From Sporothrix humicola (Eukaryota; Ascomycota; Sordariomycetes; Ophiostomatales; Ophiostomataceae), in NCBI GenBank assembly GCA_021396245.1, contig WNYE01000041.1:296709-360708 (forward strand): a DNA stretch of 64,000 bases, written 5' to 3'. The notes beneath the pieces were generated by a model. It was given only the letters and a program-made list of their open reading frames with translations. It made no database searches and was not told the origin of the DNA. The position numbers were made by a program, and so were the translations under genes. Shown in pieces: positions 44,249-56,197 of the stretch; position 1 is the stretch's first letter; every line of letters starts with the position of its first letter.

Positions 44249-45143
44249 CTATGCCGAGCCTTCAGCTGCCTTGCCCTCCGTCTTTGCCTTCTTGCTGCCG
44301 CTGCCGCTGGCACCGACGGCCGGCAGCGCAAACGGCTTGCTCTCGCCACCAGCAAGTGGATGCCACAGCGGCGAACCGGCGCCGCCGCGCTGGGGGAGCA
44401 GCCAGCTGCTGATGCTGCCATCGCCTCTGTACTGGTTCCACGAGAGCATGCCGACCCACGGCTGCACGTTGTAGTGGACGCGCAGACGCACCTGGCCGGT
44501 CTCGGCGATCTTGCCGCTGGGGTGCGTGATCTGGTACTTTGGCTTCTGGTTCTTGAGGCGCAGGATGCCGCTGACACGTTAGTAGGAGATCAAATTATAT
44601 AAGGGGCCGAAAGGGGGCACAAACACCCGCAAACTTACCGACTAGGATCGATGCTCTTGCCTTCGGAGCTCTTGCGGAGTTTCTTCATCGCAATGGGCCC
44701 AATGTTGGCCAGGTGGTCGGAGCTGGGGCTCGTGATGATCTTGTCCCAGATGACGGCGGTGTTGCTGGCCTCGGTCGCGTTGGCGTGCTCGTCGCCCCAT
44801 TCGGCCGTGACGTAGACAAAGACCTGCTTCGTGTTCCAAGTAAAGAGCGACGAAAGATCGGCGTCGAGGTGGAAGCGCACGACGGCGTACTCCTCCTTCT
44901 TCTTGCTGTAGTAGTGCGGGCGTCCGCGGACTCTGTACGAAGACCATGGTTAGTCATATCTCTCCTAGTTGATGAATCTGGCGTCGTGATGTCGACTCAC
45001 ACTTGGAGACCGGCTGGCCGCACGGTTGCACTCGGCGTGCGCGCATGCAGCAGGTCTGTGGCCGCAATCAGACACGCAATGACGGTCACGATGGTCGTGA
45101 AGAAGCCAAATACATTCTGAAGGCGGACAAGAGAGGAATACAT
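44249..45143 (-). CDS. SPC3: Signal peptidase complex subunit 3
   Basis: ER membrane subunit needed for cleavage of signal peptides from secretory proteins. Three exons on the minus strand, 45143-45001, 44932-44639 and 44570-44249, give 252 aa. The N-terminus MYSSLVRLQNVFGFFTTIVT leads into a single transmembrane segment (about 11-32), followed by a lumenal domain. Family hallmarks are KGRPHYYS-like VRGRPHYYSKKKEEYAVVRF, LDADLSSLFTWNTKQVFVYV, VIWDKII and the C-terminal YNVQPWVGMLSW. A Gly/Ser/Lys/Glu-rich extension (about 215-252) after PLWHPLAGG is longer than I recall for yeast Spc3. The start was chosen because SSLVRLQNVFGFF is the conserved beginning of the family. Confidence 0.93.
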
Positions 45144-45748
45144 CGTGAGGGGTGCGGATGTATGGTAGGGTCGAGTTGAGGGGAGGTATAGGAGGCAGTT
45201 CGAGAAGCTGCGCACAGGTCGAGATTTGCGATGGCAATCTGTCGAGAACACTCGGAGCGCTCGTCGTCTATCCCAAAACACAGCTTGGCCACCGTCGATT
45301 GCGCGGCCGTGGTTGTGTTGGGCCGGCCTTGGTCGTTGTCGATTCGCGAGATGAGGTGTGTCCTTCCAGAGTCCAGACCCGTGTCTCCAACACAGCAGGA
45401 ACGAACACCTTTAGCTTTGGCGCGCTTGAGCTCTGGACCCACTTTAATTCATTGCGGCAGGTACATGTAACACTTCCATATCTAGTTAGCGCGAATCGCA
45501 TCTTGACTTCAAATCGCTGTTACTGTCACAGCCTTTAGATATAATTTAGATGGTTTCAATGAGGTTATTTGAACTATTGATAGGAGGTAATTCCATCTCT
45601 TACACATGGATGTCGAGCTCGAAAACAAAATGAATGTTGCATAGTGAAAAAAGGCACAAGAATGACAAAATACAATAAACAGAAATGACTAAACTCCGTA
45701 ACAATGACTTGACTGAAATTGCTAAACTGGGTGATAAAAACACACTTC
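45144..45748. other. Intergenic region between SPC3 and the HID1 gene
   Basis: SPC3 promoter and HID1 3' UTR. Nothing else seen. Confidence 0.5.
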
Positions 45749-48705
45749 TTACGCAGTCGGCGGACTTGGGTTTCCTCCTGCCGGTGGGTTGCTCGAATTG
45801 CTATTCGGGGCACCCGCTGCAGCACCACCAGACGTCTGTCCCAGAGCCACGCCTGGACCGTTGTTGCCGCGCAGGTTGATCTGGCCGATTCGCGACACAA
45901 TATTGCTACCAACGGCATCGACGGCACCTCTCGGTGATGTCAGCGAGGGTCCTTGCGCTGCAGCCTCCTGCACGCGGAACAGCTTGACGGCCGTGCCGTT
46001 CCACACGCCGACGACCGTGCCCTTGGCGACCTGCATCTCGCTGCTGAAAATAAAGCTCCAGAGCATTGACTCGTACCAGCCCAGAGCCAGCGCAGACCAC
46101 TCAAACGAGTGCACGCGGATGATCGAGGGCTCGATGCCCGCAATGTGAATGTCCTGAATGCGCTGCAGTGTGTCGGGTGACGGGTAGTCGGCCGTCAGCT
46201 CGTCCCGCGGGACCAGGGCCGAGATCTGCTGAATCACGGCCAAAATCGTGTGCAGAGGCAGCTCAGGCAGCCAGCTGTCAATCCACTGCGTCGTCGGCTC
46301 AAAGCCGTGCCCGCCGCTTCCCAGACCGCCACCGCTTCCGCCATTGCCTTGCCCATCGAGGCGACCGCTGCCGGCCAGGTTCTCACTGCTTCCACCACCA
46401 GCTGAACCGCTGCCCAGGCTAGTGGTGCTGTTCTGCCGCGAGAAGTTAAAGGGGCCGGCGCCGGCAGGCATTTTGCCGCGTGCCTTTTCTGACATGCCGC
46501 GCATCTGGGTCGGTACCGCATCTTCGACAGATACAACCGACGACGCACGGGACGGGTTTTCACTGAGGCTAGACTGCGAGGGAGTGGGCCGGGGCTCGTC
46601 CTCATCGCTGTCCTCCTCGTCATCATCGTCACCAATGGCAAATGCCCCGTCTTCAGATACATCACTGAGCGCGTGAGAACCCCGCGTCTGCTGTTGGCCG
46701 TGGCTATGTGAAGTTGTGGGGCTCCGAAGGCTGTCGACTGAGCTGCGTCTGGATCCAAAGTCGGTCGACTCGTCTCCAGCACCACCCGAATCCTTACGGC
46801 GCTGCATCCGGCGCTCAATCTCTTCCCGGCCACTATCGAGCGTCAGGTTACGGAGGGCCTCGAAGCGCTTCCGATTCCGGACAATACTGTAGACAAGCTG
46901 TGGGTTTTCTATGGCATGTTAGTGACCTGTGTTCTGATAAATTAGAGATTACTCTATAATAAACGTACTTGAATATTGGTGCTCGATGGTGGCATTGAAC
47001 GCCTCCAGCAGGGAGCACAAAAGACTGTGATTGGTATCGTTGGCAAGAAGAAATGACGGAGACGACATGGAACTGAATAGCTGGATCAGCCGCGAGCTCG
47101 TCCGTGCACTCAGGCCTTCAACATAGGCGGCAATGTTGTTGATGACGGCCAGGAGAGCTGGGTAGATAGCCGTCAGGCGACTCTGGCTTGTCGTTATCAG
47201 GGTGTAGATAGATTGGATGAGGAAGTCGGCGTATGTGCCGCGGAAGTTCTGGATGCGAATGGCCGGCGGCAGAGTGTCCTGAGCATCAAAGGTCTTGTTG
47301 AGGTTGATGCCAAAGTTCTTCTCGACACTCAGGGTTTGCAGCAAGAATGCACACATGCGGACAACACCCTGGCGCGTGCTGTCGTTCTTGCACTCGAGGG
47401 CGTAGAAGAGAATGAGAATCACAAAGTCGTGCGCGCGCTGGGTATCGATAATAAAGGAGCGGAAGCGCTTGTTGCACTGTGTGATCTCCCAGAACAGCAT
47501 AATGATCTCAGGTGCAAACTTGACCGATGATTGCGTGCCGGGGATATAGTATGTCGTCGCCTGAAGTGGCTGGTTGAGGATGCGGGTCATGCCGTCGACA
47601 ATAAACTGGAAGTCGGTCGGGCGGTGCAGGCGACCGAGGAAGTGGCGGTAGTAGTTCTTGGAGACAGATCCCGTCACCGGGTCCGGGGGGATAGGGTAGA
47701 GAAGCACAACGAGGAGGAAGTGCAGGCTGTAGGTGACAAGGATCTGCTTCGGGTCCTTGAAGACCAGAGTGTTGTACGGAACACGCCAGCTTGCTGGGTT
47801 GTACTTGATAGTCTGCGATGATGGTTAGTAAAACGAAAGTTTGAGGAAGCCAGAGTCGTATAACGAAGGTGTAGATAACATACAGTATTCAGAAGCGAGC
47901 AGAGAACAGACAAAACGACCTGCTTGTCGGGACACGTGCAGATGTACGTCAAAGACCGCACGCCGTGAGCTGGAAGTGCACCTGCTGGCCGGTACAGACT
48001 GGAGCTCGTGAGCGTCAGCAGCAGACGCAGGATCTCGCAGCGGTTGCTCTCAAACTCCTTGGTCGTCGGTGCCGAAGTATTGCAGCCCACGCCGCTCTGC
48101 CAGATAGTATAGCTGACGTTGGGCTTGTCTCTTGGCTGGCGAGCGACTGTGAAGCCGGAGAAGAAGAGCAAGTCAATCAGGGTGTCGATGAGCTCCTCGG
48201 CAAGGGGCTTGGCCTCCTCAAAGTCGTCCTGCGGTGCCGAACCATCGTCGTCACGATTTGCGGCATCGGCTTCGTCAAAGAGCACCTCGCCCCCGGACAC
48301 GTCCGATCTCGATCTCGATCGTTTCCGTCGCACAGTCCAAAAGAAACGCTCCTCCCAGCCGTGCAGCGACTCGCGCTCGTAAATGTACGGCAGAACACGT
48401 GTCAGCACGCGGACGCAGTTGAGCAGATCGCGTTCGGGGGCGATTTCTTGGTCCGGGAACGATGGGTGTTGGCGTAGCAAAAAGAGTCGCGATGTGACGG
48501 CTAGTAAGAGTGTTTCAAAGTTCTCGAGGGCGTTGTCCCGGGTGCGGCGGATGTCGGCGGGCGAGAAGAGGCTGAAGACGTCCTCGGGCGATTCGGGCAG
48601 CTCCCAGAACGACGTCCAGTAAGGGTCGTCGGCGCGAATGTTGCGTTCTTCCGAAAGGCGGAAGATGCCTTTCTTGAAGACGAGCTTGGAGTCGCTGGCG
48701 CCCAT
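45749..48705 (-). CDS. hid1: HID1/dymeclin family protein
   Basis: Peripheral Golgi protein family (Hid-1, dymeclin, yeast Ecm30) linked to trafficking and dense-core granule sorting in animals. Its role in filamentous fungi is not well defined. Three exons on the minus strand, 48705-47884, 47812-46969 and 46908-45749, give 941 aa. The N-terminus MGASDSKLVFKKGIFRLSE is the family signature, and Gly2 with Ser6 fits an N-myristoylation site. Other supportive blocks are PYWTSFWELPESPEDVFSLF, IKYNPASWRVPYN, LFWEITQCNKRFRSF, NFRGTYADFLIQSIY and VRNRKRFEALRNLTL. The region of about 655-800 is a Ser/Gly/acidic linker (SLGSGSAGGGSSENL), followed by a conserved-looking block with LPELPLHTILAVIQQISALV and WSALALGWYESMLWSFIF. 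An in-frame ATG 37 codons upstream (48816) exists, but its peptide lacks the family start, so 48705 was chosen. Confidence 0.92.
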
Positions 48706-49442
48706 AGTGGCGGCTGTCGTGGAGGGGGGAATCAGACCGGTTGACAAGGATGCAGCGAGTTTGTTGGATGCAGGTAAGGATGCTGTCGTCGATGAGCAGT
48801 GCTTTGCTGCATGCACACGATGCGGAGGAGAATCCGTCGGTGATGAACAAAAGCAGGTCGAGGTGAAGTGCGGAGTCTTGCGGCTTGCAGTTGAGCAAAC
48901 AATAGAAGGTGTCGTGGAGGGCAGCTGCCGTGGTTGATTACACTTTGTTCGTTGGCTACTGCCGCATTGGGCTCTGCTGCCACGCTACGTCACAAGATTA
49001 GGAAGGCGCTCGGGCCTAGGTGTACGTATGTTAGCGGCTTGGTCGGTGTCTCGGCGGCTTGGGCGCTGGAAAAGGTCCAGAACACGCTACAATTTAGGCC
49101 GTTTAGAAGGTTAATTACAGCGCGTCGCACGATCTTCTACAGAAATAACAGAATTTACAATTTACTTTGGCCGGAGGTACACATCAAACGCTTGAATTAT
49201 ACAAACCAACTCTATGTCGTACCTGTGATCCTTCTATTCGTACATTGTGCAGTTCTCCATGTGTTATAAATCGCACCGCATTACCAGGGTATATTCGTGT
49301 CCCGTTGCGGAGGCAAGTTTAAGGCCTCCCTCCTTTGCTTTCGACGACAGCTAAACGAGTGCTTTTGCTTTTGATCTGCATTCTCCCTTCTACTGCCTCC
49401 TCTCTCCGTGCCCAAACCCCACTCCAACTACCTCCTCGTCAT
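48706..49442. other. Intergenic region between the HID1 gene and POM34
   Basis: HID1 promoter and leader and the POM34 3' UTR. No gene supported. Confidence 0.5.
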
Positions 49443-50450
49443 TCAGTACAGTCGCGTACCGCTCGAGCTACGCCGTCCCTTCTCGTACAGCCACTTGTTG
49501 TTCAGGGCCATGCTGAGTCGCTTGCCAGTCGGGCTCGGAGTGCCAGGCAAACTAGACATTGTCGAGTCCGAAAATAGCGCCCCGTTGCCCGAACCAACAC
49601 CCGTAGAGCCGCCCAGAGTGCCCGGAGACCCAAAAGACGCCTTACGTGTGCTCTGGAAAGGGCTGTTTGGCGAAAAGGGCGAGCCACGCGGGCTGCCACC
49701 AGAGGGGCCGCCATTAGCGGTCCGCGCCTTGGGAAACAGCGGGCTGCCCGAGATGGGCGAGCCAGTGAAGCTGCGGTTGAAGCTGGCCTCGTTGCTGTTT
49801 GTGCTGCCGTGAGTAGCGGCGGCAATGCTCGCAGCAGAGCCCGACACCGAGGGCGTGCGCGTGTATCGAGGGGGTGTCGTGTAGACAGCGTTTGGCGTGG
49901 CCGGCGTCTTGAGGGCCGGCAGGCCCAGCAGCTTGCGCTGGCTGGGCGTTAATGGGATGTCGGAGAGGGTGTCGGGTTTGCGGAAGAGCGGCAAGAGCGA
50001 GCGGCACATGTTGATGACGAGCACTGCGTTGATAAACGTCACCAGCAGGTTGCTATACTGCTGAGGAATGATCGAGTGGCCGCTAGATAGTTAGCAGGCT
50101 GTAAATGATGGAAAGGTAACCAAACGGTGCACGTACAATCTCCTCAACTGTGTAAATGGAACGCCCGAGGCATGGCCCAACAGGTAAACTGCGACCAGCA
50201 CCAGAACGTTGTAAACAAACGTCTTGAGGTTGGTCTCAGTAAACACTGTAGCTGCCCGTCGCCGTGTAATCTCGTCCATGCGCGGATGCCGCCAGTTTCC
50301 TGGGCTGTCGGTCAACGTCGGTGTCTCCGGCGCAGGCTTTGATGGCGTGGACTTTGACGTCGTGACAAGCGCAGGTTTGATGCCGACCGTCTGCCGTTGC
50401 GGCGTCTGCACCACCTGCGCAGTGCGCTGTGCTACTGCCCGATACGACAT
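49443..50450 (-). CDS. POM34: Nuclear pore membrane protein POM34
   Basis: Integral membrane nucleoporin of the pore membrane ring, partner of Pom152 and Ndc1 in yeast. Two exons on the minus strand, 50450-50137 and 50082-49443, with a 54 nt intron, give 317 aa. Two transmembrane segments are visible at about 75-95 (FVYNVLVLVAVYLLGHASGV) and about 117-137 (LLVTFINAVLVINMCRSLLP), joined by a short loop containing PFTQLRRFGHSIIPQQYSN. A conserved LPLTPSQRKLLGL-like block follows (about 150-163), then a Ser/Gly/Pro-rich tail with several SP dipeptides suggesting mitotic CDK phosphorylation, ending near MALNNKWLYEKGRR. The N-terminal 50 residues are Thr/Pro/Ala-rich. The two-helix layout and the SQRKLLGLP block point to POM34. 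Length is close to yeast (299 aa). Confidence 0.88.
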
Positions 50451-51501
50451 ATTGTGCGGGTTGTGTGTCCTTCTCTAGCCTCTTTCTCTCAACTATATCT
50501 CTCGCTCGTGTTCCGTCTCGTGGCTGTCGTCGTTGTCGTAAAAAGATGCAAAAGGAGGAAGTCGTGTCGATGAGTAATGAAAAGCGCGCAGAACAGATGA
50601 AATACCGAAAAACAAATGAACGAATGCAATGCTTCAATCAATATTCTACAGCTGCTATGGTTAGTATCCTGTCGTCGTCGTCGGCGCCGGTGCGGTCGGC
50701 GCTGTCGTTGCTGATGCAAAATGTCGCTTTCGTGTTGTTGTTGTTTATGTTCATCTCGTCGTGCATTTTGGCTGCGTTGCAACGATAGTCTCTGCCCAGC
50801 AAACCCAGTCCGCGCTCCTTATTGGCTGTTAATGGGCATGGTGGCCCACTTTCTCCTATGTGGCCCAAGCTGCACCAAAACGGAAGCCATGCTCCACTTC
50901 ACGCTAGAAGGCCTCCAGTCGAACGACGTGAGACGCACCTGCCAGCTGTGTGAATGCGTCTCCAATATCCGCTGGAAAAAGGGCCCTGGGAAGTGGAAGC
51001 CGCCCCCGCCTGCCGGATTTCCCTGGTTTTCCATACCCGCCGCGCAACCCCCAATCGCAGCTTCCCTGCTTCCCTTCCCCTCCCCGGTTTGGCAGTTCCC
51101 TAGCGGCAAGTGAATAAAATAGGAAGGCTGGACTGGACAGCGGGAGGTCTTCGCTGTGGCTTCGCGTGCTGTGCTTGTTTCGCCTATCTGTTTCGCCCTC
51201 CGGGTACAGAACACAAAGCAATAATATTTTATTTTCCCCTCCCCCAGCATCGAGACCCAGTCTTGAGCTCTCTTTTTTTCTCTTTCCTTCCACCTTCAAC
51301 AACGAGAGCAGACACGCTGCGTTTCGCCCGTATTGCGTGTCCTTTTGTCGCCTTCCCGATCGAGCCAGCTTCGAATATCAGGTCACAGTTCCCGAATCAG
51401 AAGGAACGACCGGCAGAGGATAGGAGAGAAATAATAAACGAACTCAACGAATTTCGAAAAAGAAAAAAGAAACAAAGACACCTCCACCAACATTACTCAC
51501 C
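50451..51501. other. Divergent promoter of POM34 and the AMP-binding-like gene
   Basis: 1.05 kb shared upstream region. From about 51230 to 51480 it becomes a CT-rich then A-rich leader for the plus-strand gene. No gene supported. Confidence 0.55.
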
Positions 51502-53363
51502 ATGGGCTTCGACAACGCCATGTGGCGCTTCGACGAGGGCGTCACGGGCCTCTTCGGCCAGTGGAACGTCTACTCCACGGTCCTGGTCACCTTCCTCATC
51601 GGCATCGTCACCTACCACTTGTCGACTCGCACCGAGCCCGACACTCACCCCATGCTTCTGGCCCGCCAGGCCCAGGGCTCGCCTGTGCGCAATGAGGGCG
51701 AGTCGCCTGTCTACCGCTCGCGCAGTGCCCCGCACGGCATGCCGCTAAACCCGGGCCTCGACGTCCGCGACCCGGGCGTGTCCAAGTGGGCCAAGGGCCG
51801 CGACGGCGATCTTCGCGATATCTGGCGTCGGGCCGTCAGCGGCGTTCCGGAAAGCGAGACGCCCTCGGGCCCTGCTGCTATTGGCGCCGCTGTTGTCCCC
51901 AAGCCGGCTGTGGGCGCCCGTGGCCGCATCCTGACCTCGTTCGGCACGGAAAATGTGGTGGAGACGCCCCTCGAAGACGTCACGCGCCAGATCAACCTCA
52001 TCGGACAGCACATTCTGGACCAGGGCGGTGCTCGTGTCGCCATCTACCTGCCCAACTCGGTCGAGTTCCTGGCTAGTCTGTTCGCCTGCAGCTTCTACAA
52101 CATGACCGCCATCCTGCTGCCCTTTGACCAAAAGGACGACGCCGTTCTGGTTTCTATGCTCCGCCGTTCGGCTGCCGATACGGTCATTACTGCTCCTGGC
52201 TGCTTCCCCTTTGATACTGTTGTTCAGAGCTACCCGGCCTTGCGCCAGCTGATCTGGGTTGTCGATGACGGCAGTGCTCACCTCGATTGGAACGAGGTGC
52301 CCAAGGGCATGGGCGGCAGCGTCAATGTGTCTACTTGGCAGGATGTTGTCAACGATGCGCCTCAGGCTGCTGGCCGCGAACTGCCGCCGCTCGAGGGCCA
52401 GTCACAGCCGCGCGACGTCACTATCTTCTGGGAGCCGTACCGCGACGAGAACAACGACAGCGCTGTTGCCTCGGCTACTCCCGAGGAGATGGTCCGCTTC
52501 ACCAGCGGCAACCTCGTGTCGGCTATTGCTGCCCAGCTGTTCGCCGTCCCTACTGCTCAGCGCATTGGCCCTTCGGACCTGTTCCTGCCCGCCGACTCGC
52601 TCACTCACACGCACACCCTGGTTTTGACTCTTGCCGCTCTCTACTCCAACGCCTCGGTCGTTCTCAACAGCGTCGCGCCTCGTGCTGCCGATCTGTCCAT
52701 GGCCACTCGTGGCATTGCACCCACCGTTGTTGTCGCGACCCCCTCTGCTGTGCTTGCCACCCACGACGAGGCGATCCGTGCTCTCGGCAATGGTGCCCTG
52801 GCTTCCTTCTTCCTCAACTGGCAGACGCGCACGCTGACCGAGGACGGTGTCATCCCCGCTGCCGCCTCTTTCGTCAGCCGCTTCTTTGATAGCGTGCGCC
52901 CCGCCATTGGCAAGACGCCTGGCAAGCTGCGGCTGCTGTACGTTGCTGAGCGCGCAGCTGCTGGCACGCCTGCGCTCTCGGGCACCGTCCTGTCCAACAT
53001 CCGCCTCCTCACCCACGCTCGCGTCATCTATGCTCTCGCCAGCGCCAAGGTTGCCGGCGCTGCGGCCCAGACGTCCTTTTACGACTACCGTGTGGCGCCC
53101 GGCAAGTATGCGCCGTTCGGCTCCCCCTTGACGAGCACCGAGTACCTGCTGCGCAGTAAGGGCCAGCACGAAGTCTCCGACGACAAGCTCGAAGGCGAGG
53201 TAAGCTCAAACCATCCCATAGCTCTTGAAACAAGTGCACAAATGCATTCTTCAGACACTAACTTATGCAGATTATCGTTCGCGGCCCATCGGTTGTTGGC
53301 AGCGAGGCTGCTCTGGGCGTCATTGGTGTCATCCGGGACGACAACACGCTGGCGTATGTCTGA
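51502..53363 (+). CDS. Membrane-anchored AMP-binding-like protein, probably catalytically inactive
   Basis: Two exons, 51502-53199 and 53271-53363, give 596 aa. An N-terminal membrane segment lies at about 22-40 (NVYSTVLVTFLIGIVTYHL). From about 141 the chain follows the acyl-CoA synthetase/AMP-ligase (ANL) fold: GRILTSFGTENVVETPL, RVAIYLPNSVEFLASLFACS, IWVVDD, LVLTLAALYSNASVVLNS and, near the end, GEIIVRGPSVVGSEAALG. The ATP-binding A3 motif is broken: TSG (334-336) is followed directly by NLVSA (337-341), where active enzymes have about 13 residues containing the Thr/Gly/Lys loop. The TGD aspartate motif is replaced by LGVIGVI, and the protein stops shortly after, so the C-terminal lid with the catalytic lysine is absent. 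I infer a pseudoenzyme on an organelle membrane, perhaps binding acyl groups or partners. It is intact and in frame, so it is not an obvious decaying copy. No characterised orthologue comes to mind. Confidence 0.85.
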
Positions 53364-53814
53364 GACAAACGGCAGAACACATGAATATGGGATGGAAAAT
53401 GGGGGGACAAACTTGTCCAATGTTACAAAAGCGGCACGGCCCGAAGCGAGCCCTCTTCATGAGGATGGGCAATATCCAAATCTTGTAGATAGATAGATCG
53501 TGGTTTATTCTACGACTCAGATCTCTTTAAATATGAATCGAATTGACTACATGTCATAATAGCTTGAACCACATTTGACAATTCATTTTTACTCTTCCAT
53601 TCTATTGTGTGTGCCATATGTCTCAGTTACTCCCATTCACCACTCCACATCATATACATGACAATGCCAATCCGACATAATTAAACAACATGGCAAAAGC
53701 AACCAGTGCAAGTGTATCAAAATCATTACAAAACATCACGCCGTGAAACAAAACATCAGAAAGTATCCCAGACCCAAACTACCGGAAACAAGATGCGAAA
53801 ACGAAAGAAGACAC
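53364..53814. other. Convergent 3' region
   Basis: 451 bp between the AMP-binding-like gene and MCM5, which converge here. AT-rich, presumably 3' UTRs and poly(A) signals. Confidence 0.5.
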
Positions 53815-56197
53815 TCATGCACCATTGCGGTACACTTGTGCACCTTGGTTGCGGAACATGATTGTGTCACGCCGTTGCAGAAGCATAAGAGCCCGGTTGA
53901 GCGCCTGCTCGCTAAACCCGCGCACCTCGACCATCTCTCGCCGCAGTGTTGCCAGACTTGTGCTCCAGCCGATGGGCAGACGACGCTTCAGCTCCGCCTC
54001 CACACGTGACGCCTCCTGGTACAGCTCGCGAGCTGCAGCACCGCCAGCACCAGCGCCCGACGAAATGCCCGATCCGCCGCCGTTGTTACCGGCACCCATG
54101 CCCGTCTGGCTGCCCTGGTTGACGGCATCCATGGTCGAGCACAGGAACAGGCGGATGGCCTCGTCGACGTGCTGCTCCGTCGCAATTGGCGACAGCGTCA
54201 GCTTCGCCAGAGACTCGGTGATACGCACGATAGCCTCCAGCTGACGGACGGTAATGGGGATACTCGACCGCGCGTTCGCCTCCAGCTCGGCGGCGTGCAC
54301 CTGCCGGCGGATCGACACAAAGTGCGACGACAGCTTCTCAGCCGCCTCGGCACTCAGTCTCGGAGCACAGCGCGATTTGCAGTAGCTGATGTAGCGCCGC
54401 AGTTTCTCGACAGGGATCTCAGACTCGGTCTGGTCCTCGACGCCGCGGCCACCCATGTGGATGCCCATAACGTGCTTGGCCATGCGCTCGTCCTTGCCGC
54501 GCTCGTGCTCGTCCTTGACAATGAAGATCATGTCGAAACGAGACAGGATGGTCGTCTGGAAGTCAATATTCTCACCAGGTGTCTTCATGTCGTCGTAGCG
54601 GCCAAAGATGGGGTTGGCAGCCGCCAGCACCGACGTACGCGCGTTGAGAATGGTCGTAATACCGGCCTTGGCGATGGAGATGGTCTGCTGCTCCATGGCC
54701 TCGTGAATGGCCACACGGTCCTCGTCACGCATCTTGTCGAACTCGTCAATGCAAACCACACCGCCGTCAGCCAGCACCATGGCACCACCCTCGAGGTAGA
54801 ACTCGCGCGTCGACTGCTCACGCTGCACAGAGGCCGTCAAACCTGCTGCAGACGAACCCTTGCCGGATGTGTAAATGGCAATAGGGGCAACCTTCTCCAC
54901 AAACTTCAGCAGCTGCGACTTGGCCGTACCGGGGTCGCCCAGCATCAGGACGTTGATGTCACCACGCAGCTTCATGCCGTCAGGCAGGATCTTCTTGGAG
55001 CCACCCATTAGTAGACACAGAATTGCCTTCTTGATATCGCGGTTGCCGTAGATGGATGGCGCAATGCAGTCTGTCATGACGTTGTACAGGTCTGGCCGCC
55101 GGCTGAGCTCGAGGAACTCCTGCTCCTCCTCCTCTGTGTAGACGGCGCTGCCCTTGGCAGTCTGGTCAATGTCCGTCTGAATACCGACGGCGCGCAGGTA
55201 TGGTGTGCGAATGGCAATTGCGCCACCTGTATTGCCGCTACCGCCCTTGGTTGAGCTCTTGTTCTGGTAGATGGAGAAGATGCCGGTGATTGTGCAGCGC
55301 GAGCCAGGAACAACGCGGTTGGTGAGGTAGCGGTCGGCAGAGATCAGCACGTGCCGGGGCAGCTCACCCACGGGCACTTGATCGGGGGCCTCCTGCAGTT
55401 TGATAACCTGCTGGTCGACAAACTCTGACTCTTCGTGCATCACAGTGTATGGGTCGAGCGGGCACTTCTCAGAGTTGTCCTCAGGAGGCCGAATGCGGCC
55501 ACATTGGCGAGGAAGCGTCACGCCACTGAAGCCGCCAGTGACGGCAATGGGATAATTGAAACCGCAGTTCTTGCATCTAACGGCGAGTTTTGTGGCCTTG
55601 GAGGACATGACCGAGGCGCCAATGACGATGCCCGGAACACGCACCAGGCGAGAAATTGTGAGCGAGTCGAGGTTGCGAATGGCGACCTCCTCGGCGCTGG
55701 AATGCAACAGAAGCTGGTGTTCGGGAAGAGAGACTTTCTGCTGGTGGGGGAAGACGATGCGATGTGTGCAGCGCTTGAGAGCCGTCTCAAACTGTAAAAG
55801 ATGGCGTTAGTCGGGCGCCAAAGACAGGCACATTGATATTCAACGAGAGGGGTGCAGACTTACCAGAGGAATGATCTCGGCAGGCTCCGTCACCAACCGA
55901 TGTGCAAGTTCTTCATTGTACTTGATCAGGTCGCCAATATCGACATCGCAATAGTATTTCTTGAGGAGGGCATTCTCCTTGAGTTGGTCACTGTAGTAGG
56001 CGCAGTATGTTAGTGGCTGTTTCCTGGGAAGCAATCGGAGCAGGCACACAGGCAACTCACCGGTAGACGAAGTTGTTGTCGAGGCGGAACTTGAGAATAA
56101 AATCTTCAAGATCTCTCTGTGTCTTCACGCGCGAGTCATCGCCGTTCTCGTTGTTGTAGTCGTAGACATGGGTCGAGTAGACCGATTGGGCATCCAT
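53815..56197 (-). CDS. MCM5: MCM5, subunit of the MCM2-7 replicative helicase
   Basis: AAA+ ATPase subunit of the hexamer that is loaded at origins in G1 and unwinds DNA in S phase. Three exons on the minus strand, 56197-56061, 55990-55864 and 55791-53815, give 746 aa. A zinc-binding set C161, C164, C185 and C198 (CKNCGF, CGR, C) lies in the N-terminal domain. Walker A GDPGTAKS is at 373-380, Walker B VVCIDEFDKM at about 433-442 and the arginine finger SRFD at 505-508. The MCM5 identity rests on FETALKRCTHRIVFP, VRVPGIVIGASVMSSKATKL and VYSTHVYDYNNE at the N-terminus. A Gly/Ser/Asn-rich insertion (MGAGNNGGGSGISSGAGAGG) lies just before the C-terminal winged-helix region and makes the protein longer than the roughly 720 aa I recall for other fungi. 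Two ACGCGT boxes lie 237-264 bp before the start codon. Confidence 0.97.

Noticed and set aside
31544..50450. Operon-like interpretation of the six minus-strand genes
   Set aside because: Eukaryotic spliced genes with long spacers and individual leaders. No evidence for polycistronic transcription.
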